Shown: positions 53,880 to 62,420 of the stretch, one piece after another | Position numbering within the stretch: the first letter of the stretch is position 1 | Layout of the letters: each line of letters begins with the position of its first letter | NCBI GenBank assembly: GCA_034401795.1 | Contig: CM067363.1 | Span: forward strand, 29,344,289-29,408,288 | Reading direction: 5' to 3' | DNA from: Chaetoderma sp. LZ-2023a | Taxonomy: Eukaryota > Mollusca > Caudofoveata > Chaetodermatida > Chaetodermatidae | Length of the DNA: 64,000 nucleotides | Program-made: the position numbers and the translations under genes | Notes under the pieces: generated by a model | Databases searched by the model: none | Seen by the model: the letters and a program-made list of their open reading frames with translations, nothing else | Told to the model about the DNA's origin: nothing

Positions 53880-55050
53880 GTACTGTTTCCGACAGCAGAT
53901 ATAATATACCTGTTTATCATATGAACAAGCCTTCTAGCCCGTTCCATATTTTTCGGTATGAGCACACGTGCCATATTCAACGGAGTATTTTCATTGACTG
54001 TTGGGTGCACAACCCATTTAAATCGACCAATTAAAACATCGATTGATGTGAGCGTTACGCGTAGGGATTACTACGTGGTACTGTTTTACTACGATTTGTT
54101 TACTACGCAAAATGTCATGGTTTGACAGTTTATCAGTCATCAGCAAAGTAACGATTGATGGCCGTGGCTATCATTTTCAATGACCAGTTAAAATACTATT
54201 TAACGGCTGACATCGCCAGATTTTGTGTTTGTCACTATATTTTGCTGCGCATTCAGTATCTGTTATCAAGTAGTGGTGCGTCACAGCAGCGGTATCGATT
54301 TCATGAAAATCAACAATGAGAAATCAGATAAAAGTCACATCAGCAACTATTGGCAAATATTTCAAAATTACCGTTTATGTGATAAATAAAATCTGGAACG
54401 AGGTCACTTCATATCACTATTATGAACCGCGTTGAAAATTATCAATTTTGCACTCGCTAAAGCTCATGCAAATTGATAATTTTCAACTCGGTCCATAAGT
54501 GATATGAAAAGTTACCTCATTCCAGATTCCCCATATATAGAGTAATATATTTATTGATATTTGATAGCAATACAAAGATAGTAGCTTTCAAGACTAACTA
54601 TTGATTTCTAAAGCAGAAGGGAGACATCGCTTTATTGTGCCTAATAATAGCCTGTGCCTAAATAACCCAGACCATAACTGTGAGATACACAATCCCAAAA
54701 ATTATTAGCAGTTTCAAAACAGGAAAACTGTATTAGTAGCCAGCCTCCTAACTCAACAGTTTCCTGTGGATCAAAGCAATTTTTCAAGTGAAGCTTGAGA
54801 AAGGAAGCATCCATAACAGGAGAATACATAGTAACCAACTTGAAAGTACCCAAATCGGAATCAGTTGTACAACAAAAACTTCCCTGAAAGCCTGAGAAAT
54901 CAAATTCAGGTAGATTACTTCAACAGCTCACCAGTCAAATTTGTTTCGAAATATTCAACAGAATGGAGCTTAAATTGTAAGTTCATCAAAGACATACAAT
55001 TCGCACAGTTTAGTGATGGAGTTTTCGATTTTCATGACAGAGCTAGAGCT
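53880..55050. other. Non-coding, probably intron after TBC exon I
   Basis: No exon or gene could be supported. It contains a foldback at 54391-54527 and a partial family 1 right arm near 54930 (CCAGTCAAATTTGTTTC). Confidence 0.55.
54391..54527. repeat. Foldback, third type
   Basis: ATCTGGAACGAGGT and ACCTCATTCCAGAT pair at the ends; GTTGAAAATTATCAATTT and AAATTGATAATTTTCAAC pair inside, around a CACTCGCTAAAGCTCATG loop. Confidence 0.85.
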
Positions 55051-55286
55051 GGTGAATGTGTAGCTGGGATGTCTATTTAGGCAGTGGAAAATGGCAAAAG
55101 GATGTTTTTTGTCATTTTTCTGAGGACAATCGGTCACTGATGTAGATTGTCATTGAATGTCAAATTTGATATTCATTCCAGTGTGATCTTGACTCATGGC
55201 GTTTCATGCCAGGTTTGGCTATACTCATCAGAGGAAGACATTGAGTGTATGAAGGCCTAAATAGACATCCCGGCTACCCATTCACC
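55051..55286. mobile_element. Small element with 32-bp TIRs
   Basis: GGTGAATGTGTAGCTGGGAT at 55051, continuing to TAGGC, and GCCTAAATAGACATCCCGGC at 55255, continuing to TTCACC, are inverted copies. The interior is 172 bp and non-coding. No clear target duplication (AGCT versus AGCC). Confidence 0.7.
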
Positions 55287-55580
55287 AGCCACCATTAGTA
55301 GCACACCGGCTACACACAATCATTCTTTCACCGGCTACACACTTGTCTTCCGGGTACACATAGCACAGCAAACTCTTTGCCGGCTACACTATAAAGCAAA
55401 CCGGCTACACAAACAGTTTCTATCTTTTCCTGGCTACACTAGTCTTTGCCACCGGCTACACATATAGCAAATCCGGCTACAGATACACCTCATCCCGGCT
55501 ACAACTTTAGCATCCCGGCTACACAAAAGCTGTAATCCGGCTACAAATTGTCTATTCCAGCTACAAAACCAATTCCGGTC
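55268..55580. repeat. Array of spaced CCGGCTACA motifs
   Basis: About 14 copies of CCGGCTACA(CA) or one-base variants, at irregular spacing of roughly 18-30 bases (e.g. 55306, 55331, 55401, 55452, 55472, 55514, 55536), with unrelated spacers. It starts inside the right TIR of the 55051 element and ends shortly before DIRS-4. Confidence 0.85.
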
Positions 55581-55639
55581 ACCCCCTCATGTAGCCGCAT
55601 TGGGAAAAGTATAACAGGAAGGCCCATTCTACTTCGAAT

Positions 55640-55798
55640 AATACTTACCAGATGTACTATTATGATAATGTCTATTATCTAGTCTAGCTCAAAATAAACA
55701 ATTAAAACTCCGCACTCTCCTGGTCCTGCCCATACTGTGTCCGGGAATACCATAGCCGCAGGTACAGAGTCAATTCCCAATCACAGTCAGATTCGTCT
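55640..55798. repeat. Left ITR of DIRS-4
   Basis: Reverse complement of 62225-62383, with only scattered differences. The outermost 13 bases (TTCTACTTCGAAT) are specific to this side. Confidence 0.93.
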
Positions 55799-56386
55799 AT
55801 TTTGCGCTTTTTCAAAGTCGTGTTTTTTAGAGTGCTCAAATTTTGCAATTTAAGCAGTTAATCAGTTGTGTTTGTCGATTACATCGCTGGATTCATGGAG
55901 GAGCTTGGGAAATCATCACAGGGGCAGGTTGTATCAATCTAGAATTTATACATTCGTGCCATAATGACTGTTTGAAATTTCCTTAAATTGGCACATTTTT
56001 TATAATGTTAGCCATTGTTGGAGTCGCTTATGTACCCGTTGACTTTTAGTTTTAATTCGGGTACTCGGTTAATTTTCTCTTGCGACTCGGTTCCTCTAAG
56101 ATGGATGCGTCCTTGGCCAAGATGGCGGCGCCCGTGAATATGTCGTTCTTGGCTTGGGGTATCCAGGCACTCTGTTGTCGCCGATTTTAGCTCTCGCTTA
56201 GTTGTCGAGGGTGTTTGTAGTGATCGGCGATTTATTCTTGGTTATTTAACGTTAGTTAAAGGCTAAGTTGTGGGTTTTTTTAAAAATTTTCACTCAAAAA
56301 AGTTTCAAATATTTCCTGCCTAAGACTTGTTATCATTAAATTGAGAGAAAGTTAATGTGTTTAAGAGATCTTAACTAGCAAGTCTA

Positions 56387-58426
56387 TTGTGCGTATTGCT
56401 CGTCATTGCTTGTCATGTGCAGCGTTTTAATTCTTCTCTGTGTTCGCAGAAACCGAAGAACGCGGACTCGTTGTGTCGCAAGTGCAACAGGTTCATGAAG
56501 CGGAAGTACCTGGGTCATCATTGTGTGGCGTGCGCTAAGTGTAAGGTCGGGAGCCCTTGTGACGTGTGCGTTAAGTGGTCGTCGGAATTGGTGGCTGAGT
56601 TTGACAAGGATCGACGGGCGAGGCTGGAGCGTATCGAGAAGGACAAGGCAGTGAAGCTGCAGCAGGTTTCCTTGTTGGGACTGGAAGGTCGGCTGAATGA
56701 GAGGATGGATTCAGCACTGGGCGTTTGGGCGGCCCAGTTCAAGGCCATGTTTGACTCTTTGCAGTCCACGGTCCCGTTGAAGCAAGTTGGTGCAGGACAA
56801 CCATTAGGTGGTCCGGCTAGCTCTGCTGAGGGTCATGCACCTGCCCCTTCTCTGTCCTTGGCTCAAGAGCCGACGATAGAGGAGGAAGATTTGCTGCTGA
56901 GGGAAGATTCCGGCATGCCGGATCTTTCAATGACGGCGATGCCTAGTACGTCCCAGGGGTTGCCCTCGGGATTTGTACGGGTTTGCCAGGCGGATGGTGA
57001 TGTCGACGTTCCGTCGGGCATTTTTCATCCGCGATTTGTGCAACCGGATATGCCGGCGGAGCCGTGGTTTGCAGTTCCGGAGGCTATCCCGGCGGCGTTA
57101 GGTGCGGCTCCTATCGGAGTATCAGTGCCAGCCGTGATTGAGGCCGTCGGAGTCCCGGATCCCGTGGTGGAGCCGATGGACTGCGGCGAATCCGTATCTG
57201 GCGATTCGTTGGATACTGGTGCCGCTGGTAGTCGCGCTATGGATGCGCTCTGTCCTGGCAGAGACGTATATCGTAGCGTTCAGCAAGGATCGTCGGTGGC
57301 CCTCTCATCTAAGGGAGAGAGGGAGGATGAAAACGGAAGTTCTTTGATGGACGATTCCGCTTTCTGCACCGAAGCTGAATGGGTGCAGGTTCTTGGATGG
57401 ATGACCAATCGTCTCGGGTTGGCATCTGATCTAGGGTCTCAGCGCGATCCGGCGATGGAACGGATGTCAGAGCGTGCGGCTAGCGCTCTGTCCAGTGGCT
57501 CTTCTGCCATGCCTACACTCCCGCTGGACACGCAAACTTCTGACATGTTGGAAGTTGCGGCATACCGTCTGGTTCAGCCAGACTATGCTTTGCCCAAGGC
57601 CCCGAAGGGGATAAGGAGTAGGGTCCGGTTTCCGGAGCAGGCCTATCATCAGTACGCCAGGGTTCCACGGCTTTCCGTTGCGGAACGTGAGGCGCTGAAT
57701 AGGCCGTTGGCTGGGAAGGCCAAGGGGCGGTCGCATCCTTTGGTCTCTCAGACCAACAAAGACCCGTTCAATGAGCTCACGCTCATTGAGGATGCGGCTA
57801 GGGCAGCCATGGCTGCGCTGTCGCACGGGTGTACCGTCTTGCAGGGTATGCTGGACTGCACGGCGGAAGGCGGACAGGTGCCAGAGGCTGCTCCCGGAGT
57901 TGTTCGGGACACCATGCGCCTGTCTCAGGATTGCCTGGCCAGGGTAATCACGAGAACTTTGGCAGAGCGACGGAGAATGGTTCTCGATTGTGTGGAACCA
58001 GGACCAGAGATGAGGGCTGCGTTATCTTCTGCGCCTTTCATCGGTCCAGGCTTGTTCGGCGGCTCGGCACGACAAGCGCTCTCTATGGTTGCGTCAATGG
58101 TGGCGGAGCAAGAAGTGGTCGGCAAGTCGTGGAAGTCGACCAAGAGGACTCAGCCGCAACAGTCCTACCGTCAGCATAGGCAGGAGCAGCAGAGACAGCG
58201 TCCTAGATCGCCCTTCCGTCCTTCTGGCCGTGATGCCCATAGGCCATCCGGATTGCAAGGACCTGGCCGTTCGTCCGCATACAAGCCCTCTAGTAAGAGG
58301 CCGTATGAGGACGACAGGAAGGGTGGCGGTTCGGGCCGAGGCGGCTACCGTAAGGATAGCCGTGGCGGCGGTTCCGGACCCTCATACCACAAGAAGCCGC
58401 GGGGCGGCCGTGGGGCTCGTTCCTGA
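56387..58426 (+). CDS. DIRS-4 ORF1, Gag-like protein
   Basis: The open frame begins at a TTG; the first in-frame ATG falls inside the zinc cluster (CRKCNRFM). A pyrimidine-rich tract ending CGCAG (56450) lies just before KPKNADSLCRKC, and the homologous sequence in DIRS-1 upstream of this point is out of frame. I therefore expect translation to start in a spliced upstream exon. Features: Cys/His cluster (CRKC, HHCVACAKC, CDVCVKW) at residues 30-65, a charged helix (DKDRRARLERIEKDKA), a long Pro/acidic middle, a conserved APFIGPGLFGG block near 575, and a Gly/Arg-rich RGG-like tail. It ends TCC TGA CGG. Confidence 0.85.
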   Translation: MCVLLVIACHVQRFNSSLCSQKPKNADSLCRKCNRFMKRKYLGHHCVACAKCKVGSPCDVCVKWSSELVAEFDKDRRARLERIEKDKAVKLQQVSLLGLEGRLNERMDSALGVWAAQFKAMFDSLQSTVPLKQVGAGQPLGGPASSAEGHAPAPSLSLAQEPTIEEEDLLLREDSGMPDLSMTAMPSTSQGLPSGFVRVCQADGDVDVPSGIFHPRFVQPDMPAEPWFAVPEAIPAALGAAPIGVSVPAVIEAVGVPDPVVEPMDCGESVSGDSLDTGAAGSRAMDALCPGRDVYRSVQQGSSVALSSKGEREDENGSSLMDDSAFCTEAEWVQVLGWMTNRLGLASDLGSQRDPAMERMSERAASALSSGSSAMPTLPLDTQTSDMLEVAAYRLVQPDYALPKAPKGIRSRVRFPEQAYHQYARVPRLSVAEREALNRPLAGKAKGRSHPLVSQTNKDPFNELTLIEDAARAAMAALSHGCTVLQGMLDCTAEGGQVPEAAPGVVRDTMRLSQDCLARVITRTLAERRRMVLDCVEPGPEMRAALSSAPFIGPGLFGGSARQALSMVASMVAEQEVVGKSWKSTKRTQPQQSYRQHRQEQQRQRPRSPFRPSGRDAHRPSGLQGPGRSSAYKPSSKRPYEDDRKGGGSGRGGYRKDSRGGGSGPSYHKKPRGGRGARS

Positions 58427-60596
58427 CGGGTTTCCGGCGGAACCAATACCGGCGGCTTTGGAGACAAATGGAGTCGAGAATCTTCACCCAAGCGATTTAG
58501 CGTCTTGTCGGCTAATCTCGACCGACAACTGTGTGCAGATTCCTTCCGTCGGAGGCAGACTTCAGCTATTCCTAAGCCAATGGGAACAGGTCGTGCGCGA
58601 CTGTTTAGTCTGTCAGTGGATAAGAAACGGCTACGATCCGGACTGGCTCATCCATCAATCGTTAGTTCCGTTAACCTCGACTCCAATATGGACTCCTATT
58701 CCAAGGGAATTAGACCGTCTAGTCGCCATTCAGTCAGAGATAGAATCGCTTTGTCAGAAGAATGCGATTCACCTAGTCACCGATCAGTCATCGCTGGGCT
58801 TCTATTCGATCATGTTCCTAGTTCCGAAGCGTACCGGAGGGTGGAGACCAATTCTCAATCTCAAACCGTTGAACAAATTTATTCTTTCTCCCAGATTTCA
58901 GATGGAGACGGTAGCAGCGGTAATGACAGGGCTGAGGAAAGGCATGTGGGCGGTATCGATAGATCTGAAGGATGCTTATTTTCATATTCCAATGTCAATT
59001 CCTTTTCAGAAGTACCTGCGATTTGCATTCCAAGACAATGTTTGGGAATTCAATGCTCTTCCCTTCGGCCTGACCACGGCTCCGAGGGTCTTCACCAAGG
59101 TGGTTCTCGCCATGACTTCTTTACTTCGCAGGAGAAACATAGCTGTTCACACTTACATAGACGACTGGCTGCTAAAGGCGGGGAATCCAGTCACTCTGCG
59201 CAGCAATCTGATAGTAGTCCTAGACTTGTTAAAGAAGCTAGGATGGATTGTGAATCTAGAGAAATCAGAACTGACTCCATCCCAGGAGTTTGTTTATCTG
59301 GGAATTTTTTTCAATCTCAGGGACGGCGTAGCTTTTCCGGCGGAGAGCAGAGTCAAAAGCCTGATTGCAGTGTTGGAGTCGGTTTCTCTAGGAGCCTATC
59401 TGACGGGGCGTCAATTTCTCAGAATACTGGGTTTGCTAGTGTCTCTGGAGAAGGTGGTGCCATATGCGGCACTCAGGCGCAGGCCGATTCAGATGTATTT
59501 GATGTCGTTCTGGTCACAGAGAACGGATCCGTTATCTCTGAGAATACCAGTAAAAGAACCATTGATATTCCACCTTCAGTGGTGGTTATCAGAACAGAAT
59601 CTGCTGCGAGGCGTTCCTCTACAACCTCCTCAACCTCAGATGTCCATATTCACGGATGCATCATTGACAGGTTGGGGAGCGGTATTGGACAATCAGTCAG
59701 TGTCAGGGGAATGGGATCGGACCAATGCGCAGAAACATATCAATGTGCTCGAGCTATTAGCGGTGGTATTTGCACTGCAGAAGTTCGAGAGTCTAATTCA
59801 AGACAAGATTGTCCTAGTAAGGACAGACAACTCAACAGTGGTGTCTTATTTAAACCGCCAAGGTGGGACGAGATCACCGGAGTTGTGTATGATGGTTTGG
59901 AACCTTCTGCTGTGGTGCCAAGAGAGGAATATTATTCTTCGGGCAGCACACATTCCAGGAAGATTGAACATCTTAGCAGATGCTCTCAGTCGAAGGACGG
60001 TTTGTCGTCCGACGGAATGGCAGCTCAACCAAGTGGTAGCGGAGGTTCTATTCAAACAATGGGGCAAGCCAAATGTAGACCTATTTGCGATGAATCAAAA
60101 CGCAAAGATGGTTACTTACGTGTCACCGATCCCGGACCCGTTAGCTCTAGCAGTAGACGCACTGGCGATAAGTTGGAAGGGAATGTACGCGTATGCGTAT
60201 CCTCCAACAATTCTCATCCCGAAAGTTCTGGCAAAGATAAGAGAGGGGATGTGCCAAGTACTACTGATCGCTCCTTATTGGCCAAGCCGATCATGGTTTA
60301 CGGATCTGCTGGACCTTCTGGTCTGCAGTCCAATCCCTCTTCCAGACACAAGAGATGTAATCTCTCAGAACAAGGGTCTGTACCTTCACGACAGACCAGA
60401 AATGTTCAAATTGACTGCATGGATGTTGTCAAGCAGCGTGCAATTGAGGGTGGCTTTTCTGAGCAAGCAGCGAAGTTTGTTGCTTCAGCCAGAAGAGTTT
60501 CAACCACAAAGACATATAATTATAGAATCAACAAATTTGCACAGTGGTGTGAGAGAGGAGATATTGATCCCTTTTCTGCATCTGTTCAACACGTAG
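58089..60596 (+). CDS. DIRS-4 ORF2, reverse transcriptase-RNase H with C-terminal domain
   Basis: Open frame, +1 relative to Gag. The part overlapping Gag (58089-58426) is Arg/Ser-rich and may not be used. Conserved coding starts near LFLSQWEQVVRDCLVCQWI. RT motifs: AVSIDLKDAYFHIP, LPFGLTTAPRVF, YIDDW. RNase H: FTDASLTGWGA, the HINVLELLAV Glu and RTDNSTVV, a complete set. Then LNILADALSRR and the DIRS C-terminal domain (NVDLFAMNQNAK, DALAISW, AYAYPPTILIPKVL, LIAPYWPSRSWF). No inactivating change visible. Confidence 0.93.
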   Translation: MRQWWRSKKWSASRGSRPRGLSRNSPTVSIGRSSRDSVLDRPSVLLAVMPIGHPDCKDLAVRPHTSPLVRGRMRTTGRVAVRAEAATVRIAVAAVPDPHTTRSRGAAVGLVPDGFPAEPIPAALETNGVENLHPSDLASCRLISTDNCVQIPSVGGRLQLFLSQWEQVVRDCLVCQWIRNGYDPDWLIHQSLVPLTSTPIWTPIPRELDRLVAIQSEIESLCQKNAIHLVTDQSSLGFYSIMFLVPKRTGGWRPILNLKPLNKFILSPRFQMETVAAVMTGLRKGMWAVSIDLKDAYFHIPMSIPFQKYLRFAFQDNVWEFNALPFGLTTAPRVFTKVVLAMTSLLRRRNIAVHTYIDDWLLKAGNPVTLRSNLIVVLDLLKKLGWIVNLEKSELTPSQEFVYLGIFFNLRDGVAFPAESRVKSLIAVLESVSLGAYLTGRQFLRILGLLVSLEKVVPYAALRRRPIQMYLMSFWSQRTDPLSLRIPVKEPLIFHLQWWLSEQNLLRGVPLQPPQPQMSIFTDASLTGWGAVLDNQSVSGEWDRTNAQKHINVLELLAVVFALQKFESLIQDKIVLVRTDNSTVVSYLNRQGGTRSPELCMMVWNLLLWCQERNIILRAAHIPGRLNILADALSRRTVCRPTEWQLNQVVAEVLFKQWGKPNVDLFAMNQNAKMVTYVSPIPDPLALAVDALAISWKGMYAYAYPPTILIPKVLAKIREGMCQVLLIAPYWPSRSWFTDLLDLLVCSPIPLPDTRDVISQNKGLYLHDRPEMFKLTAWMLSSSVQLRVAFLSKQRSLLLQPEEFQPQRHIIIESTNLHSGVREEILIPFLHLFNT

Positions 60597-61444
60597 CAGA
60601 TTTTATCTGTCATTTATACGAAGTTGACAAACTTGTACCTTCTACCCTAGCAGCATATAAGTCTGCATTAGCTTCGGTCATTCCTAGTCTCACCATTGAG
60701 GGAGTGGAGAATGACACCTTGAATGAAGTTATCAAAGGAATGAGCAATCTGCGACCTAGACAGCCAGTTCCTATCCCGTCATGGAATCTATCTCTTGTTC
60801 TTCAAGTTTTAGGGCATGCTCCCTTTGAACCGATTAGATCTATTGATATTAAACTGTTGACTATTAAATCAGTTTTCTTGGTTGCAGCAGCGTCGGCGAG
60901 AAGGAGAAGCGAGATTCATGCGCTTTCTGCCGAACAAGACCGTTTTGTCGTCACGGGTGAAGGTTTAAGATTACTTCCACGTCTTTGTTTCCTGGCAAAG
61001 AATCAGTCACTTAAATATCCAGGACAGCCGATCAATTTGCCAAGTTTAACTAGACATGACCCAAATTCTTGTGCTTGGTGTCCTGTCAGATGTCTCAAGA
61101 TGTATAAGAAACGTACTTCTGAGTGGAGAGACGACCCGAAATCTCTGTGGTTATGTCTCAAAGCTCCCCATTTACGTGCTTCGAAAGATACTATTTCTCG
61201 TTGGATAGTTGACGCTATTCAGATGTCGCACAAGATCGCTACAGGAAAGCAGATTGATCGTGCGAATGCCCATGAGGTCCGAGCACTAGCAGCATCATCG
61301 GCCCTTTATAAGGGTGTCTCATTAGAGCAGGTGATGTCTGTAGCACAATGGCATGCCGAGTCGTCATTCACTGATTTCTACCTTCGCGACATCTCCAGCA
61401 CACTTAACCCAGTAGCCGTCGCCAATTTGTCGAACCTAAACTAA
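58505..61444 (+). CDS. DIRS-4 ORF3, tyrosine recombinase (YR)
   Basis: 979 open codons in the Gag frame, one TGA downstream of Gag. The first about 630 codons overlap ORF2. The YR region starts near NVQIDCMDVVKQ (about 60400), with an N-terminal core-binding part (INKFAQWCE, VADFICHLYEV), Arg in ASARRRSEIHAL, HxxR in AHEVRAL, and WHAESSFTDFY with the nucleophilic Tyr. It catalyses circle insertion in DIRS elements. Where translation begins is not evident: no ATG directly precedes the YR core, so readthrough, frameshift or a spliced message is needed. Confidence 0.9.
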   Translation: MSANLDRQLCADSFRRRQTSAIPKPMGTGRARLFSLSVDKKRLRSGLAHPSIVSSVNLDSNMDSYSKGIRPSSRHSVRDRIALSEECDSPSHRSVIAGLLFDHVPSSEAYRRVETNSQSQTVEQIYSFSQISDGDGSSGNDRAEERHVGGIDRSEGCLFSYSNVNSFSEVPAICIPRQCLGIQCSSLRPDHGSEGLHQGGSRHDFFTSQEKHSCSHLHRRLAAKGGESSHSAQQSDSSPRLVKEARMDCESREIRTDSIPGVCLSGNFFQSQGRRSFSGGEQSQKPDCSVGVGFSRSLSDGASISQNTGFASVSGEGGAICGTQAQADSDVFDVVLVTENGSVISENTSKRTIDIPPSVVVIRTESAARRSSTTSSTSDVHIHGCIIDRLGSGIGQSVSVRGMGSDQCAETYQCARAISGGICTAEVRESNSRQDCPSKDRQLNSGVLFKPPRWDEITGVVYDGLEPSAVVPREEYYSSGSTHSRKIEHLSRCSQSKDGLSSDGMAAQPSGSGGSIQTMGQAKCRPICDESKRKDGYLRVTDPGPVSSSSRRTGDKLEGNVRVCVSSNNSHPESSGKDKRGDVPSTTDRSLLAKPIMVYGSAGPSGLQSNPSSRHKRCNLSEQGSVPSRQTRNVQIDCMDVVKQRAIEGGFSEQAAKFVASARRVSTTKTYNYRINKFAQWCERGDIDPFSASVQHVADFICHLYEVDKLVPSTLAAYKSALASVIPSLTIEGVENDTLNEVIKGMSNLRPRQPVPIPSWNLSLVLQVLGHAPFEPIRSIDIKLLTIKSVFLVAAASARRRSEIHALSAEQDRFVVTGEGLRLLPRLCFLAKNQSLKYPGQPINLPSLTRHDPNSCAWCPVRCLKMYKKRTSEWRDDPKSLWLCLKAPHLRASKDTISRWIVDAIQMSHKIATGKQIDRANAHEVRALAASSALYKGVSLEQVMSVAQWHAESSFTDFYLRDISSTLNPVAVANLSNLN

Positions 61445-62058
61445 GCCATGTCCGACCACTACTTCGCACACATCACAAAAGTCTTCCGCCTACACTGACC
61501 AAGCGCTATGCACATGACTGAGTACGACCGTGGATTGGGCCTAGCTCCTGTGATGATCAAGAACAGATCGACCACTCAAAAATGGTGAGTGTTTACATTA
61601 ATTAAGTGACTATAAATATGTTTACTTCCAGTCGAAATACCAGACTGAGTAAGTGAATAGTCTGGTACAAGAGTATATTTATCCTCTCATACAGACATGA
61701 GACTCATTCCAATTTGAAAATCTAATCGATATACTGATAGTTTTTTTCAAAGATTTGAAGTTGTAGTAGCTTCTTTGCACTCTACTGGACTGCCCTAGCT
61801 GAGACTTGGGGCTGACACGGGTCTGGTGGGTGTTGCATCCCCATGGACATCCCTCTGCTTTTGTGCGGACAAAAGAGGGGGGGGGGGAGCGCGGTCTAGA
61901 CCATAGAAGTTTAGCACTCTATGAGTCAGATAGCAGAACCCAAGCGTATGCCAGGGTTTTAGTCTCTTCACAACCTTCTCTGTTGGATGGTTGATGAGTG
62001 CTGGTTCGAGCCTCACCTCCTCCCACCGGCATTTCCTGGCTGTCGAAATCCGGAGTTT

Positions 62059-62158
62059 ATCATAATAGTACATCTGGTAAGTATTATTCGAAGTAGAATC
62101 AAAAAAGCATCCGCTTTTGTTTCTACGAGAATTCTTAATACTTACCAGATGTACTATG
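62059..62158. repeat. ICR of DIRS-4
   Basis: 62059-62098 is the inverted left terminus (ends GAAGTAGAAT) and 62099-62158 the inverted right terminus (starts CAAAAAAGCATCCGC, ends CAGATGTACTAT). Together they equal the sequence made by joining both element ends. Confidence 0.93.
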
Positions 62159-62224
62159 GCCCTGCCTCAGCCGCCCCGCTGAGGTGAGGCTGAGCTGCTT
62201 TCGCAGTTTGCCAAGGCAAATATA

Positions 62225-62420
62225 AGACGAATCTGACTGTGATTGGGAATTGACTCGGTACCTGCGGCTATGGTATTCCCGGACACAGTATGGGCAGGAC
62301 CAGGAGAGTGCGGAGTTTTAATTGTTTATTTTGAGCTAGACTAGATAATAGACATTATCATAATAGTACATCTGGTAAGTATTAAGAATTCTCGTAGAAA
62401 CAAAAGCAGATGCTTTTTTG
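62225..62420. repeat. Right ITR and terminal extension of DIRS-4
   Basis: ITR core 62225-62383; side-specific extension to 62420 (AAGCAGATGCTTTTTTG). Confidence 0.92.

Larger units (their letters stand above)
55627..62420 (+). mobile_element. DIRS-like retrotransposon, copy DIRS-4 (intact)
   Basis: Complete element of about 6.8 kb with 159-bp ITRs (55640-55798 and 62225-62383), side-specific terminal extensions, an ICR (62059-62158), and three open ORFs. It is the same family as DIRS-1. No direct repeat of the flanks is evident, as expected for YR-mediated insertion. Confidence 0.95.

Noticed and set aside
55268-55580. CRISPR-like array
   Set aside because: The repeats are only 9-11 bases, the spacers short and irregular, and the setting is eukaryotic with no cas genes.
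58089-58426. The first part of DIRS-4 ORF2 as a real N-terminal domain
   Set aside because: It overlaps Gag's conserved basic tail, is Arg/Ser-rich and has no counterpart in DIRS-3, where the overlap is only 56 bases.
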